From positions 7,812,001-7,876,000 of the forward strand of contig CM054802.1 in assembly GCA_028984105.1 (NCBI GenBank): a stretch of 64,000 bases of DNA, read 5' to 3'. A program made the position numbers and the translations under genes. The notes beneath the pieces were generated by a model. That model had not been told where the DNA came from, did no database searches, and worked only from the letters and a program-made list of their open reading frames with translations. Shown here piece after piece: positions 23,368 to 35,129 of this stretch. The stretch comes from Lavandula angustifolia (lineage: Eukaryota > Streptophyta > Magnoliopsida > Lamiales > Lamiaceae). The number at the start of each line of letters is the position of its first letter. Position 1 is the stretch's first letter.

Positions 23368-25140
23368 ATGGCTCCCAAGAAGCCGATGAAGTCCGTTTCT
23401 GTTGCAAAGAAGAAGACCATTCCGGTTTCGACTCCGCCGATGACCCATCAACTATGAACGAGTCACCAGAACAAGCCGACAACCCCTCCTCCTGTTCGAG
23501 AAGCAATTCCCGCTCTAGAGGATGTCGCTGTTCTTGAAGACGTTCCGCCGATGGCGACGAACATGGCTGTTGAAGAAGAAGCAATATCCGTTGACACTCA
23601 TCTCGAGGCACCGGCACATGCAGAGCCTACCTCACTGGAAATCCAGAAGTCCCCCACTCCCACTCAATCTCCACCTAAGAGTCCCGAGGAGGACGCCCCA
23701 ATTCAGATTACTTATGCTATTTTGTTGCGATCGTCGTGGGCTAGGGTTTCGCCTACTTTACCGGAAGATCCCAAATCCCCTGAGGAATAGCCCGCTCAAG
23801 AAATTCCACCACCATAGTCCTCTTCCTCTGAATTTTCCGCTCCATGCCCTTCTATTGCAGCGAGGCGCGCGGCTGAAACTCGTGCTGCTATGGTGGGTGG
23901 CACTGTGCTAGAAGATGGCTCTATCCATATTCCTTGGGATCAGATGATTTCTGGTACTCTACGCCCTAAAGATAAGGAAGATGTTGACTGCTATGTTCTA
24001 GAAAACGACTGCCTAACCAACATGATCTTGGACATTGCCGATCAAAAGTTGTTTCGTAAATATGCCAAGGCCAATGAAAATATCTCTGATTCCGAACTGG
24101 CTGAGGATGGGTACGCTGATATGTTCATGATCAAGATCCTGACTGAAGAGGATTGTCTTCGCCTTAACGAGATTGAGGAGGAAGTGTTGGCTATAAAGTG
24201 CAAAAAGAAGCACTTGCGTCATTGCAAGTCAAGTATGTTTGTTGACTCAAAAACTCTGCGTGCACTTGGTGTTCATGATGAGTTCTATGGATATTTTCAG
24301 AGTATTGGTTGGAGTTGGTTATTAGCCCCTCATCATTTTACTTTGCCGAAAGATATTGCTCTTGAGATTTTTTACTTCGTTTCATTTTGTTGATGTTGAC
24401 AATGTGAATGATGATTGTATTGCTTTCCACTTGGGTGGTCAAGAATTTCATACTTGTTTGTGGGATTGGAAAATGAGATTGGATTTGTTGGATTATGCTG
24501 AATTCTGTGACGTGAGTATGATAGGTCTTTACGTGGTTTGCCTGAGATGAATCAAGTTTATATAGGTCCTTGGGATTCATGGAAAATGCTTGCTCCGTCG
24601 ATCCGAATGAATTTTATGCCTCACGATCTGCCATTTATCATGTTGAGAACCTTGTTCTTAGGTTGTGTCATTATTACATTGCTTATAACTTGATTGGCAC
24701 TACTACGGATTTTTTCTAAAGTAAGTACTACGGAGCTGTGTTTTCTTTGGTGTATGAATACAGGGACTATGCTTGACTTAGGATATAGAATAGCACATTG
24801 TTTGGAGAACATAGCTGCTAGGCCGAATCGGCACCATACTCTATGTCATTTTCTTGCTACTTTCTTTATTCGCAACATTGTTTTGATATCCCGTGTACCA
24901 CTCTCTATATATGATCCCCCTGCTACTATAAGCCTTAGTCGGTTAAGGTCAACCAAGCTGACCTATGTTGAACTGACGATCTGGACAAGTTCTTTAGGCC
25001 GGGACCTAGTGCCCCGAGTCGTTCTATGGGTGTAGGGTAGGAGGAGGAGCAGGACATGCTTGGCCGTATAGAGGAAAAGTTGGAAAAGCTTGAAGAGACG
25101 ATGGACGAATTTCGAAGGAGGTGATAGCTCGCTTGGACGT
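23368..25140 (+). pseudogene. Athila ORF downstream of pol (ORF1/env-position protein), broken
   Basis: Begins with the basic MAPKKPMKSVSVAKKK at 23368, then a Pro/Ser/Glu-rich stretch (23551-23790) and a more globular block (23890-24393, IHIPWDQMISGTLRPKDKED...). A frame change follows to FHLGGQEFHTCLWDWKMRLDL near 24420, and a final coiled-coil-like EEEQDMLGRIEEKLEKLEETMDEFRRR near 25040-25130. The LGGQEF motif and the layout resemble the Athila ORF1 family (Pfam ATHILA), but its place after pol is that of the env-like gene. No clear signal peptide or membrane anchor can be seen. Function not assigned. Confidence 0.55.
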
Positions 25141-26662
25141 GCTAAGGAACCGGTGATACCATTTCCCAAGTAAGTTTTTTATGTTTTAGTTTTCTGTCTT
25201 TGATTTTATTTTTGTCTGTTTGTTTGTGTTTGTTATCTTTTATTTGCTCGAGGGCGTGCAAGGTTGAAGTGTGAGGAGGTTATTTTAGGTTTGAGTCATT
25301 CGTCTTAGGTCGAAGCATGCTAGGTTTTCATGATTCTTGATGTGATTTGAAAAATCTACCTAGATTTTGCATGTTTTTCTTCACTGAATTCTGCATGATT
25401 GGAATGTATTTTCTTTTATTCATGGAGAATTTTGTATGTGGCTTGGGATGAGGAGTTTAGGCATGATAAAATTGAACTTTTAAACCCTATCATTAAAGAG
25501 AGATTTAACCTTTTAATAGGACACTTCCCTATATTTTCTTGAGAGTGATGTGTTGCTAAGTCTCCATAGCTTGTGGTCATGTGTGATAAATGATAGGAGG
25601 TAAATTAGGGTTAACCAATTTGCGTTTTTTATTCTTTCAATTCCTACCTCTGCTCAACCCCTAGTTGCCACTTTGAAGCCTTACCTTATTCTTTCATGAG
25701 TTATCTAAATAGGCTACCTTTTCAAAGCCTTTCTCTTGACCATAAGTTGAAGGCAATTTTTATTTGAAGAGATTTATAAGATTGTTTGGAGATAGATTGT
25801 TGAACTGATACCCCCTGGAGTTGAGCTATTTTACATTCTGAACTCTTCTGGCAATAAGATTGGTCAGGCAGAGTGTTGTACTGGAAAAAAAATTAAAATA
25901 ATAAAGTAGAAGGTGCAGACGAAAGAAAAAGAACGAAAGAAAGAAGGAAAGAAAACAAGAAAAAAAACGACCACCATTTGTTAAAAAATTAAAGGGAATG
26001 ATGAAGTCTGATTGTTTATATTCTGCCTTTGCCCAGTTTGTATGAAGAAAATCTCCACATTTGAGCTGAACTGTTTAATCGCTTGAGTTACTGTCTCTTT
26101 ATCTGAACAAATGCCTCAGTGAATAGAATGATGCATACCTGAATTTAATTTTCAGAAGCTTAGGACTTCTAGGATTTCCTACCATCATCATTATATTTGA
26201 ATGGTCCCTTAAGCCCCATTACAACCGAGAGAAAGACCTCCTTGAGTTGCTAGATTGACCACTTGCTATTGTAACTGCATGACTATTTTTTATGAGTGAC
26301 TTACCATGGACTAGATTAGATGAGAGACAAGTGAATCGGTGAGCTAGTTCAATTATGCCTATGTTTTAACCAAGCTGATATCTGAATCCATGGTTTAAGA
26401 TTTATGTTCCTTTACTTGTTTGATGACGGTTTGACTGCATTGCATGTATGGGTGGAAATTGAGAATCATGGATGTTTCATGGCTGCTTGGTATGCTTTTG
26501 TTTAGAGTCCGTGTTTAAGTCTTTTGCTTTATTTCTCTTCTTTGAATATGAGTCTCGTGTCTTAGTGTTTTTATTTTCCTTGAGTCTGTTTTGAGTCTTG
26601 GGGAATGATGATTCGAGTAGTAGTATTATGTGTTCATTCCATACTTGCGGGCAAGTATGATT
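25141..26662 (+). other. Athila non-coding 3' region
   Basis: T/G-rich DNA without coding potential. A second polypurine-like word GAAGTGTGAGGAGGTT lies at 25266-25281. A purine-rich AAAGAAAG block is at about 25917-25970. Confidence 0.6.
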
Positions 26663-26678
26663 CAAGTGTGAGGATGTT
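26663..26678 (+). promoter_or_regulatory. Polypurine tract of the Athila element
   Basis: CAAGTGTGAGGATGTT immediately before the TGATGTG start of the 3' LTR; it should prime plus-strand synthesis. It is the third copy of this word in the element. Confidence 0.75.
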
Positions 26679-28101
26679 TGATGTGTCGATTTTATACTAC
26701 TCGAAATCACCCAGTTCTAACGTTCCACTTGTCCAAGTTGAGGGTATTTTCTGTCCAGAAATGCAGGTTTTCAGCATGTTTTAGTCGATGATGATAAGGC
26801 GGAGAAGAGCTGATTTGGAGCTGATATGGAGATGATTTGGCACAAAGTTGGAACCAAATAGGAATTTGGATCGAGAATGAAAGATTCGCAAAAGATTTGG
26901 AAGCTTGAAGATATATTAGGGCCGAGTTATATTTGGAAAAGGAGTCTTGAAGATAAAAGAAGCACACAAGATTTGCCCTAGATATTCTTTCCTTTAGAGG
27001 ATCAAGTTTCGAGATCTGTATAAAGGGGCTGGAGCGACACCATTCAGAGACGCTTACACCATTCTCTTCATCAGTTTTATTTTCTTTTTCTAGCCACATT
27101 TGATTCAAGTCCTTAGTTAGATTTTAGTTTTTAGCTCAAGAACACAAACACTTTCGCTTTCAGTTTTATGCTTTCATGCTTTTGGATTCAGTTTATGCAC
27201 TTTGAAGATTTCATATTTCGTTTTAATTCAGTATTCGGTTTCGGTGTTCTCTACTCTTAATTCTCGTATTTCAATTACGTTGCATGTCTTTAGGTTTTCG
27301 TACATTATTTCCTATTTTAGTTATGTTCGTTATTCTGTTCTGCTTGTCCAAGTTAAGTATGCGTAGATAATCTTTTTAGGGTTCGACGAGAGTAACGAAT
27401 ATGAGATACAAAACTTTGTGAGATCTAATTGGACATAGTAATTAAAGACTAGGGTTCCGACTTAATTCGGGGTAGAAAGATTTAATTGGATTAACTTAAA
27501 CTTGATTAATTTATGTTATGAAAATTAGTTTCAGATTGTTCAACAACTTAGGTGACGAAACTATCGTACCGGTAATCGAATTAAGTAGGGTAATGGTCTA
27601 TGTAAGATTATTCAACAACGATAGAGATTAAAACTAGGTTCCTTCATCGTAATGATATCTAAACATTAAATCTAGAGTTTTTTAACAAACTAGGTTGTGG
27701 TTATGTTAGAGAGTAATTGGAGGATTCTTTAACAAGTAATTACCAACTAAATAAGTAGGAATACGGGTATGTATGTGACCAAAATTGTATCCTATAACTG
27801 GTTGATCCTATGAATTAATTAAATCTATGCATCAATGATCGAAATAGTTATCTCATATAAGTTACTTGAGTCGAGTACGCTTTCTTTCTTTATTTGTTTT
27901 CTCTATTTATTTTTGTGATATTTTAATTTTCTTTGCCTAGGTAGTAAACCCAAAGTTTATGCATGGTGACATCAACAAAACTTGATCAAAATGATAGATA
28001 TAGTTGATTCTTTGTTCCCTGAGTTCTACAATGTTCTATACTAATTATAAAATTCTGAGTGTGTGTAGGAATTTTATTTGGTGTGAAAACAGCGATCACC
28101 A
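26679..28101 (+). repeat. 3' LTR of the Athila element
   Basis: Runs TGATGTGTCGATTTTATA to GAAAACAGCGATCACCA and matches the inverted solo LTR at 10114-11547. TATA-like TATAAAGG at 27019-27026. The next five bases are TGCCA; no 5' partner exists to confirm the duplication. Confidence 0.88.
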
Positions 28102-28318
28102 TGCCACGATCAGAGCCTTCCAAGAAAAGAAAGTTGATTACGTGTGTGATCAGTATTGATCAAGGCAATATTCAGGACTAAGAGTCGGGGAAGGAGGAAC
28201 CAACTCTAAAAGACAAAGTCAAGAGAATAGACTCAGAGGAGACTCAATTGGAACCTCAAGCTGATACTTGTCAAGAGAGTCAACGATTTCTTATCTCATC
28301 ATAATCTAATGATCAGTT
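28102..28318 (+). pseudogene. Fragment of a SIRE-type extra ORF
   Basis: Plus-strand reading gives SEPSKKRK, then LKDKVKRIDSEETQLEPQ, which parallels LKDKVQYISSEETQSDIK in the extra ORF of element 2 (near 43150-43200). The Athila LTR is attached directly to its left. It is a relic of a third SIRE-type element. Confidence 0.55.
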
Positions 28319-29690
28319 TGTCAAGAGATGAGTCTTTAGGTGTAGCGAGGGGGCGGGAAGGAGGGTGAGGGGTGGGGTTAATAAACAAGAGTACTAATTT
28401 CAAACTTAAACGCGAGAGTCAGTTACTTCTGAATTTGCATGCTAGAAGTAATTTAGCTTGCCAGTTAAGCTCTCTGATAGTGTGGTTGATTGCAACAGGA
28501 TATTGAACATTGTTCACTGATTGAAGTCTGTAGGCAGATGATTCAGTACAAGAATTTGTGCGGAAATGTGTATGCCTGATTTTAATCATCTCTTTTTGAA
28601 AAATATTTATTATTGAAAACTATTTCAATTGTGTTCGTGTGTGTCATGAGATGGTTACTGAAAATCAAGACATGTATGATTTTTCAAAACGACTAGTATG
28701 CAGGATGAACAGTAGGAAATGTAATAGTAAATTACACAGATTTTTAGAGTGGTTCGGATACGCAAGTTCCTACGACCACTTTCCTAAAATATAGAAATTG
28801 TTGATTAGATTATACTGACCAAGTCTCAGTTGATTCGTGTACTAGACAGATCGTGACTAATTAGATTCCTAGTGATTTTACAAGGTATCAAACACGAGGG
28901 TTTGATGATTTTTCTCCAACTTTGAAGGAGTTCTTACAATAAAATATGAACTTGGTCGGATTCTAAGCTATTGATCTAACAATATTGGCTTAGAGAATAG
29001 ATAATGAGAACTAGATTACTCTAGAAAGAAGAACTCTATCCAATGCTCTCGGTTCAAGAGTTCTTCGCTATGTTTGCTTGAAGTACCCTAACCTTGTATG
29101 CTTTGGATGATTGTGTTCCCCTATATCTTCATGCAAGGATGAAGGTCTCTATTTAAGTATTGACTCGGGGATAGATCCGTTGGAGGGGACCTAAACACGT
29201 GTCACAAGACCACGAGCAAAAAATTCTTCTTATAATTTGAATTGCACTGTTGAGATTCTCTCTTTTCAGTTTGACTGCAGCTTTATGTCAGGACAAGTAC
29301 ACTTCTGACACCTCTTCATTAGTCGAGGTTAGTTGGTAGTTGAGACTTGTTGATACTGAGTTGACTTCCTCTGATACCTTGAATGTTTTATTGAAAAAAT
29401 TCTTCTATTGACATTGTCCAATGTCTTCAGTAGCTGACCGTTGCTTCTTCCGAGTTCTTCACACCAACATGTAGACTCTATAAGCGCTCTATTGAATCTT
29501 CAGACATGCAACAAATACTACTGAAAGACGAATCTACTGAGTACAATGTAGCAACTGAAAACTATCCATTTACTGAGTCTCTCTAACATGCTGAGCTCAA
29601 CTAATTGTACATCTATTACAAAGATATGGTTCATCTATCAGTTAAGGTTTTGAGATCTTCAAATCATGTATCATAACTCAACACCTAACA
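28319..29690 (-). repeat. Degenerate SIRE-type LTR
   Basis: Colinear with the LTRs of element 1 in the same (minus) orientation. Shared words in order include GTGTAG plus a G-rich run, AAACGCGAGA, GTGCGGAAATGTGTA, GTGGTTCGGAT with CCTACG, ATACTGA.CAAGTCTCAGTTGATT, CAAGGTATCAAAC, CTCCAACT.TGAAGGAGT, GATAGATCCGTTGGAG and GGATCTTCAAATC near the end. It is strongly diverged, and its orientation is opposite to the extra-ORF fragment at its left. Ends approximate. Confidence 0.65.
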
Positions 29691-29861
29691 TGATCTTAGA
29701 ATATTGGAACAAAAAAAACCAAATATATGTTAAAACAATTTCAATTGTTCGAATCTAGATTCTAATGAACTAATTGCCAGGTTCACATTAACAATAAAAT
29801 ACTGAAATATTAATAACTCTTTACGTGATAATAAAACTTCGTCACTTTCTCCCTCACCAAA
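29691..29861. other. Short gene-free stretch
   Basis: AT-rich, nothing recognised. Confidence 0.4.
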
Positions 29862-30095
29862 TTATTTTTTCCTTGTAATACATCGTTTAGTTAGAAATAC
29901 GGGTTCTATATCCATATTAGATGCAAGAATTTTGGCAATTGTTAAACTCTCATCAGAGCCTTCATTACTACACTTTTCAAAATATGAATTTGCACCTTCT
30001 ATTGGTTTCATGGCAGTGTTAATGCAAATTGATTTTAATTGTAAGTTCTTACTCACCATGCTCACAACAAATAAAATGTCATGCCAAATGAACAT
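29862..30095 (-). pseudogene. hAT transposase fragment (TTF/MYM-type)
   Basis: The reading frame FIWHDILFVVSMVSKNLQ, then AMKPIEGANSYFEKC and MDIEPVFLTKRCITRKK, has the pattern of the region before the dimerisation domain in plant zinc-finger MYM/TTF-type hAT transposases: an S..LQ helix, the I...FF.K block, and MDIEPVF..KR.I.RKK. The ends are missing on both sides, so this is a small dead relic. Flanking DNA to 30240 may be more of it but is not convincing. Confidence 0.6.
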
Positions 30096-30518
30096 ACCAA
30101 GTAAAAATTCAAACTTTCTATTGATGCAACTAAAGTTTTTGTTTCACTTTTTGATTTCGCATCATCACAAATATCACATAATTTTTATAAAACATTTCTC
30201 AATTAAACTTATTCAAATCAAATTACATGAACACTTCTAATACGACTCTCTGAACGATAGTAGATATGGTGGTTCGTAATTTATAAAGTCAATAAAGATA
30301 GAAAATAGAAAAAGAAATTAGTAGATATGTTAAGTTGCAGAATTATGGAGTAATAAAGATAAGGCACACAAAAAGTGGATGTAATTAATATAGGGGAAGA
30401 CTAGTGTTCACCTGTTGCATTTTGACCCTATGAACCCGGTTTTGACTTGTTGACTACTATTATGAAAAAAAATCCTATCATTATTTCATCTCTACAAGCG
30501 CCGCGTTCTCCGTCTCCG

Positions 30519-30549
<31 letters not shown>

Positions 30550-31020
30550 AAATATATATATATATATCCTCTACACCCCCACTATCTCCACCTCCGCTCT
30601 GTGTCTAGGCTATGCTCCATGCATTCGCTCTCTCATTCTCCGCTCTCTTATATTTTTCTTATTAAAGCAAAAGCAACGAATTGAGAAGGAAAGAAACAAA
30701 TCGCAACGGCGTGGATGATATTGATGGTAATGGTTTCAATTCCGTTCTTATGTTCTAAAATCGAATTTGAGATTGCACATGGCTTTATTGAGTCCGGATT
30801 CTGATTGTACGCTTTGCAATTTTAGGAGATTTCTGGAGTAGTTTGTTTGTATAATTTTTCGTCTTTTGTTTGCAGAACTAGTGATTAATTGTATGCCTTT
30901 TGGTTTCTATGTCTAATATCTTAATATATTAAAAATTTGAGGATTTTTTGGAAATGAGAAACAAAATCAGCTCGTAGTGTTGTGAAACTGCTTCCATAAA
31001 CCAGAATGTGATACTCTCCT
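30096..31020. other. Non-coding region with TC and TA microsatellites
   Basis: Holds a (TC)n run at 30521-30549 followed by (TA)n at 30552-30567, then a CT-rich patch to 30660 and ATTGATG followed by GTAATGG, which could be a 5' untranslated exon and donor. No coding exon could be joined to it. Confidence 0.35.
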
Positions 31021-31620
31021 CCGAGACAATTGACACTATTGTTTGTTACGATCGACACTCTGAGTAACATTTCTGATTAGTATATAGATCATATTTTGCT
31101 GGCTAAATCACTAAAGGGTGGTTTCGTATGTTTATTCATAAACTAACACATTTGACAATGTGATTGATAGTTTGAGATTTATAAGACTTTTGTTAGTTGC
31201 AATTAACACATTATGAGAATGTGACACTCTTCCTTGAGACAATTGACACTTTTGTTTATTATGTTTGACATTTTGAGTAACATTTCTAGTTATTATGCTT
31301 CATATTTTATTGTGTGATTATTGGACTAAAGTGACACGTTCCTTAATTCTGATTGACACTTTACTTCAGTGTGATTAACACTTTGAGATAAATGACACAT
31401 TAGTTCATAACAATTGACACTTTTTTCCTAAATAAATTACACTTTTTTCGAAACAAATCGCATTTTTTTTCAAAAATAATTGATAGTCAATAAATGATAC
31501 TATACAAATGATAATTTTTTCAAATACATGACACTTTTGTTCTGAAGCAAATGATACTCTACAAATATCACTTTTCTTCAACATAAATGACATTTTTGTT
31601 CATTGCAATGACACACGCTC
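31021..31620. repeat. TTGACAC-rich dispersed repeat
   Basis: Repeated words GACAATTGACAC, GAGTAACATTTCT and AATGACACTTTT in imperfect tandem. The stretch near 31420-31475 (ACACTTTTTTCGAAACAAATCGCATTTTTTT) matches 63670-63705. It is related to the minisatellite at 62.9-63.7 kb. Confidence 0.65.
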
Positions 31621-33143
31621 GTCCTTAATTAAGTTTGGGAAAAAATTAAATAAAAATAAATTAAAAAACATTAAAAAAACTAAAAAGTGAAATTAAAATA
31701 ATTAAAATAGTATTAAAAAAATAAAATAAATTAAATTGGAAATAATCAAAAAATCGAATAGTATTTTTGCTAAATAATCGTACAGCCTGCTAAATAATAG
31801 TATTAAAAAATGAATGAAACAAAAAATGCAACTAAGAGTTCTTGGTTGAAAATGAGAACACCTCACCATCGGGCTACAAAACAATAGTAAAATAATGTTA
31901 GCACAAAATTTATATTATATCTTGAGAAACAGGACAATACTGAAGCGCGGGTCGGGTAATTGGATAGCGAATTAGATCATTTTAGATCATATTGCACATG
32001 CAACAGGCGTACACAAATCTTTGTTTTAACATAGATGACATTATATGTTGGAGACCTTGAGCATTACGCGCCATTTCTTCAATTAATTCTTCGGTCAACC
32101 CAATAAAACTTGGGTCTACGAATTTCTTTAAAATATTTAAATTAGATGATATTCAAAGATGTTTCTGCAAACGAAATAAGATATATATTTTTTTTAATAA
32201 TAAGAAAAATTCACAATTATTATTTAGCGTGTTAGGTTCATTGTATAATACGCTTATATAACAGAGACTGATCACCGCAATTTCAAAAGAGATGTTTCGG
32301 AAATGATATCTATATATAAAATATATATACATACACTTTTTCACATTGGATACCCTTTAACAAACAAGAATATCTACATTTGGAATCGTGACTCAAAATT
32401 CTTTTTAATTTTTAGTTTTATTTTTAATTTTTTTTACATCTTCTATATCCTCGCAAGAAATATATTTCCAGTGCCGTGGAATTTCTGAAGCAGATACATA
32501 AAAGAATCACCTACGAGTACAAAAACATGTAAATTTATTTATTTCACCAGATTATCTTACACTTAGATTTTATTGGCGGTGAAGAAAATTATTTGGAGTT
32601 ATACAAAGGTAAAATATACATCATACAAGTGTAAAAACCATTATAATCATAAAATTATATGATTTTCTAAATGACGATATAAATCGTAGTCACTACATTA
32701 CATTAATCATGTATGATAAGTTATACCAAGTAGTGATAAAAACTGAGGATTGCTTAAATTCATATATTTGGTTGGTTTATTTAGTCACAAGGAAATTCAT
32801 CTTTTATATACAATTAATATAAATATACAGTTAAATCAATAAAGTAATATTCGATAAAGTAATAATCTCGCTAAGATAATAATTTCTTCCGGTCCCGAAT
32901 GGGTCAGTGCACTAAAATATTGTTCGATAAAGTAATAACTTCGTTAAGTGAATATTTTTTTCTCGATCCCAATATTTTTACTTTGTCGACATTTAATTGT
33001 AGTTCTATGATTTTTTACAAATCAGATATCACGAGACCATTTGATATATACATACATGGTATGACAGCATTCAATTTCCCTTTTCTATTATTGGTTTATT
33101 GATCTCCGAAACTTGCGATAACTTTTTTGTGTGTGACGGGTCA
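31621..33143. other. AT-rich gene-free DNA
   Basis: No coding potential. An imperfect direct repeat of TTCGATAAAGTAATAA..TCG.TAAG occurs at about 32850-32880 and 32923-32950, perhaps part of an old MITE whose ends I cannot place. Confidence 0.5.
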
Positions 33144-33152
33144 AATCTCAAG

Positions 33153-33349
33153 CGCAGAAGATCATCTTGCCCATAATGGGGACCACTTGGTGGTCCACCA
33201 ATCACGCGGCGCCACGCATGCATTGGTGGACCACTTTTTTATAATTCAAATATTTTTTAAATGATAATATGGTCCACCTATGCACGCGTGACATCACGTG
33301 ATTGATGGGCTACCAAGTGGTACTCCGGATTTGGGCAAGATCCGGATTG
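33153..33349. mobile_element. Mutator-type MITE, 197 bp
   Basis: Imperfect terminal inverted repeats of about 50 bp (sharing GATC.TCTTGCCC, ACCACTTGGT and CAATCACG) flanked by a perfect 9-bp duplication AATCTCAAG (33144-33152, 33350-33358). It has no sequence similarity to the MITE at 18140. No coding capacity. Confidence 0.85.
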
Positions 33350-33358
33350 AATCTCAAG

Positions 33359-33689
33359 TCGGTATATGAAAAGATACATCCGGTTAAGAAAATTGAAGTA
33401 AAGAAAATGTCTTTAAATATGATGCCACATTTCTACAATTAAAGTAACTTCACGATAGTGTGTTCACTTTTCAGATGTACGAGAACAATATGAACATTTA
33501 AAATCATGATTTCTATTAAAGTTTTTTTAATTTTCTATATTTTAGAAATTGTTTCGATTTTTGTTAAATTTAACCAAAACTAGACAAAAAGGTACAAAAA
33601 TCTAACCCCGGGGATTGCAAAACATGATGCCACATTTCTATTTTAAATATGATGCCACATTTCTATTTTTTTTGTTTCTTTAAATTGTC
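33359..33689. other. Host DNA left of the CACTA element
   Basis: AT-rich. The word ATGATGCCACATTTCTA occurs at 33420-33436, 33624-33640 and 33648-33664. No gene seen. Confidence 0.5.
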
Positions 33690-33694
33690 TTGAT

Positions 33695-34090
33695 TTAACG
33701 ACGGAATTGCCGACGGAATAAAAATACGGGTCGGCTTACCGACGGAATGTGAAACGTTGATTTTACCGATGGAATACCGACGGAATAACACCGTCGTCCT
33801 ATTACCGACGGAATATTCCGTCAGTAGATATTGTATTTTAATTTTTTTTTTAAATTTTACTGCCGACCGAATTTTCCGTCGACAAAAATATTGTATTTTA
33901 TTTATTTTTTTAAAAAATTTAAAAATTAATTTACCGACGGAAAATTCTGTCGGTAAATATATATTTTAATTTATTTAAATCGATAATTTAATTAATTTTT
34001 GAACAAAACTTTACCGACGGAATATTCCGTCGGTAATAAGTAAAAATTTTACCGACAGATAAATCTGTCGGTAACGCCGTCGGTGAAACC
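33695..34090. repeat. Left subterminal repeats of the CACTA element
   Basis: About a dozen copies of ACCGACGGAA or its reverse complement, several as inverted pairs around ATATT. In CACTA elements such motifs bind the TNPA-like protein. Confidence 0.8.
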
Positions 34091-34094
34091 TAAA

Positions 34095-34270
34095 TTAATT
34101 CGGGCGAGGCCGCTGAACCCGAACACATTTGCCCCCTTTGATTTTTCTGCGCCGTTGCCGCCGCCGTCCTCGCTCCGCCGTCCCCTTGCCGCCGCTGAAC
34201 GCCTCTGCCGCCACTTCCTCGCGCCGCCTCCGTCCTCGCGCCGCCGTCCCCTCGCGCCGCTGATTTGGTG
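34095..34270 (+). other. Probable 5' untranslated exon of the CACTA gene
   Basis: A GC-rich CCGCCG/CTCGCGCCGCC stretch unlike its AT-rich surroundings, ending TTTGGTG followed by the donor-like GTTAGT at 34271. The next acceptor, TTTTCAG, ends at 34913, four bases before the ATG. Confidence 0.5.
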
Positions 34271-34913
34271 GTTAGTTTCTCTCATCCCTTGAAACTGAAA
34301 CTGATTTTTAGCCTATTCATTGTTGTTTATTGTTGTATATAGCATTATTAAGATGATTCGTTGTTTATAGCATTATTAAGATGATTATTAAGCTATTGTG
34401 TGTGTATATATGCATATACGTATAATAATTGTACGTATGTGTCAGTGTATGTATATATATTGTGTGTCTATATGATCATATAGAATATATATTTATGCAA
34501 TTTGATCCATGGCCAATCTTGTTAGTTAGTGATTTTTTAATTCAAGATCTGGAACACAGTTTAATCTCAGCTTGGTTGCATGTCTGATATTTTTTCCTGT
34601 CTTTTAGGTTTTTGATTTAGATTTGGTGGGTTTCAATCTCGTACTTAAATACTTAGTGTTGTTATAGTGTATGAGATTGAAATAGTTATTAGTAAATAGG
34701 TTATACATATGATTCATTAGCTCACATAATTAAGGACCTAAAAATTATGAATAGATAGTCAAATAAGAGCGAGTTCAAGCACATATTAGCCCTTGATGCA
34801 AAATAAAATTACTTTTTTGATTCGCCCTCCACAAATTTAATGTTAGATTCTTATTTTGAATGAAAAATAATCTAATTCTCATGAGTCAGAAAATGATTAT
34901 TCTTTGTTTTCAG

Positions 34914-35090
34914 GTACATGGCGCCTCCCATAGGTCGTGGCAGGACTGTATCAGCTCCTGCTGGGCGTGGAGAACCCCCATCGTCATCTGGCTATGGGGG
35001 CAGTCCCCCTGAGTCGGGTGGACCCCATCAGGGTTCTACCGACTCTTACTCGGTGGATAGCTGCCGTTGTTTCGAGATTTCACCTGAGGG
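34914..35090 (+). pseudogene. CACTA transposase-like gene, coding exon 1
   Basis: Starts at the ATG at 34918 and encodes a Pro/Ser/Gly-rich N-terminus (MAPPIGRGRTVSAPAGRGEP...). The donor GTATGT at 35091 leaves two bases of a Gly codon; the first base of exon 2 (48285) completes it, so the frame runs through an intron that now contains the 13-kb element 2. It is the first part of a TNPA-like/Transposase_24 type protein of 351 codons plus stop. Confidence 0.65.
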
Positions 35091-35124
35091 GTATGTGATA
35101 ATTGCTTTTATTAATTTTAAATAT

Positions 35125-35129
35125 ATCAA
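35125..35129. other. Target site duplication, left (element 2)
   Basis: ATCAA, repeated exactly at 48247-48251. Confidence 0.9.

Larger units (their letters stand above)
19060..28101 (+). mobile_element. Athila-type Ty3/gypsy retrotransposon, 5'-truncated
   Basis: Plus-strand remnant with protease, RT, RNase H, integrase, a long env-position region and a complete 3' LTR (26679-28101). The 5' LTR and gag are absent; the sequence starts just before the protease, against the hAT scrap. Gypsy order is clear because integrase follows RNase H. The integrase motif PYH.QTNGQAEVS.REIK and the region after pol point to the Athila lineage. All domains have stops or frameshifts. Confidence 0.85.

Noticed and set aside
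26707..27108. Minus-strand ORF of 133 codons in the Athila LTR
   Set aside because: It lies wholly inside the LTR and shows no recognisable domain.
33437..33623. SINE flanked by a long target duplication (ATGATGCCACATTTCTA)
   Set aside because: No RNA polymerase III box pattern or A/T tail was visible, and a third copy of the word follows at once, so a tandem repeat is simpler.
34083..34292. GC-rich open frames on both strands as a gene
   Set aside because: Low-complexity CCGCCG sequence that fits a 5' untranslated exon of the CACTA gene; reading frames arise from the repeats.
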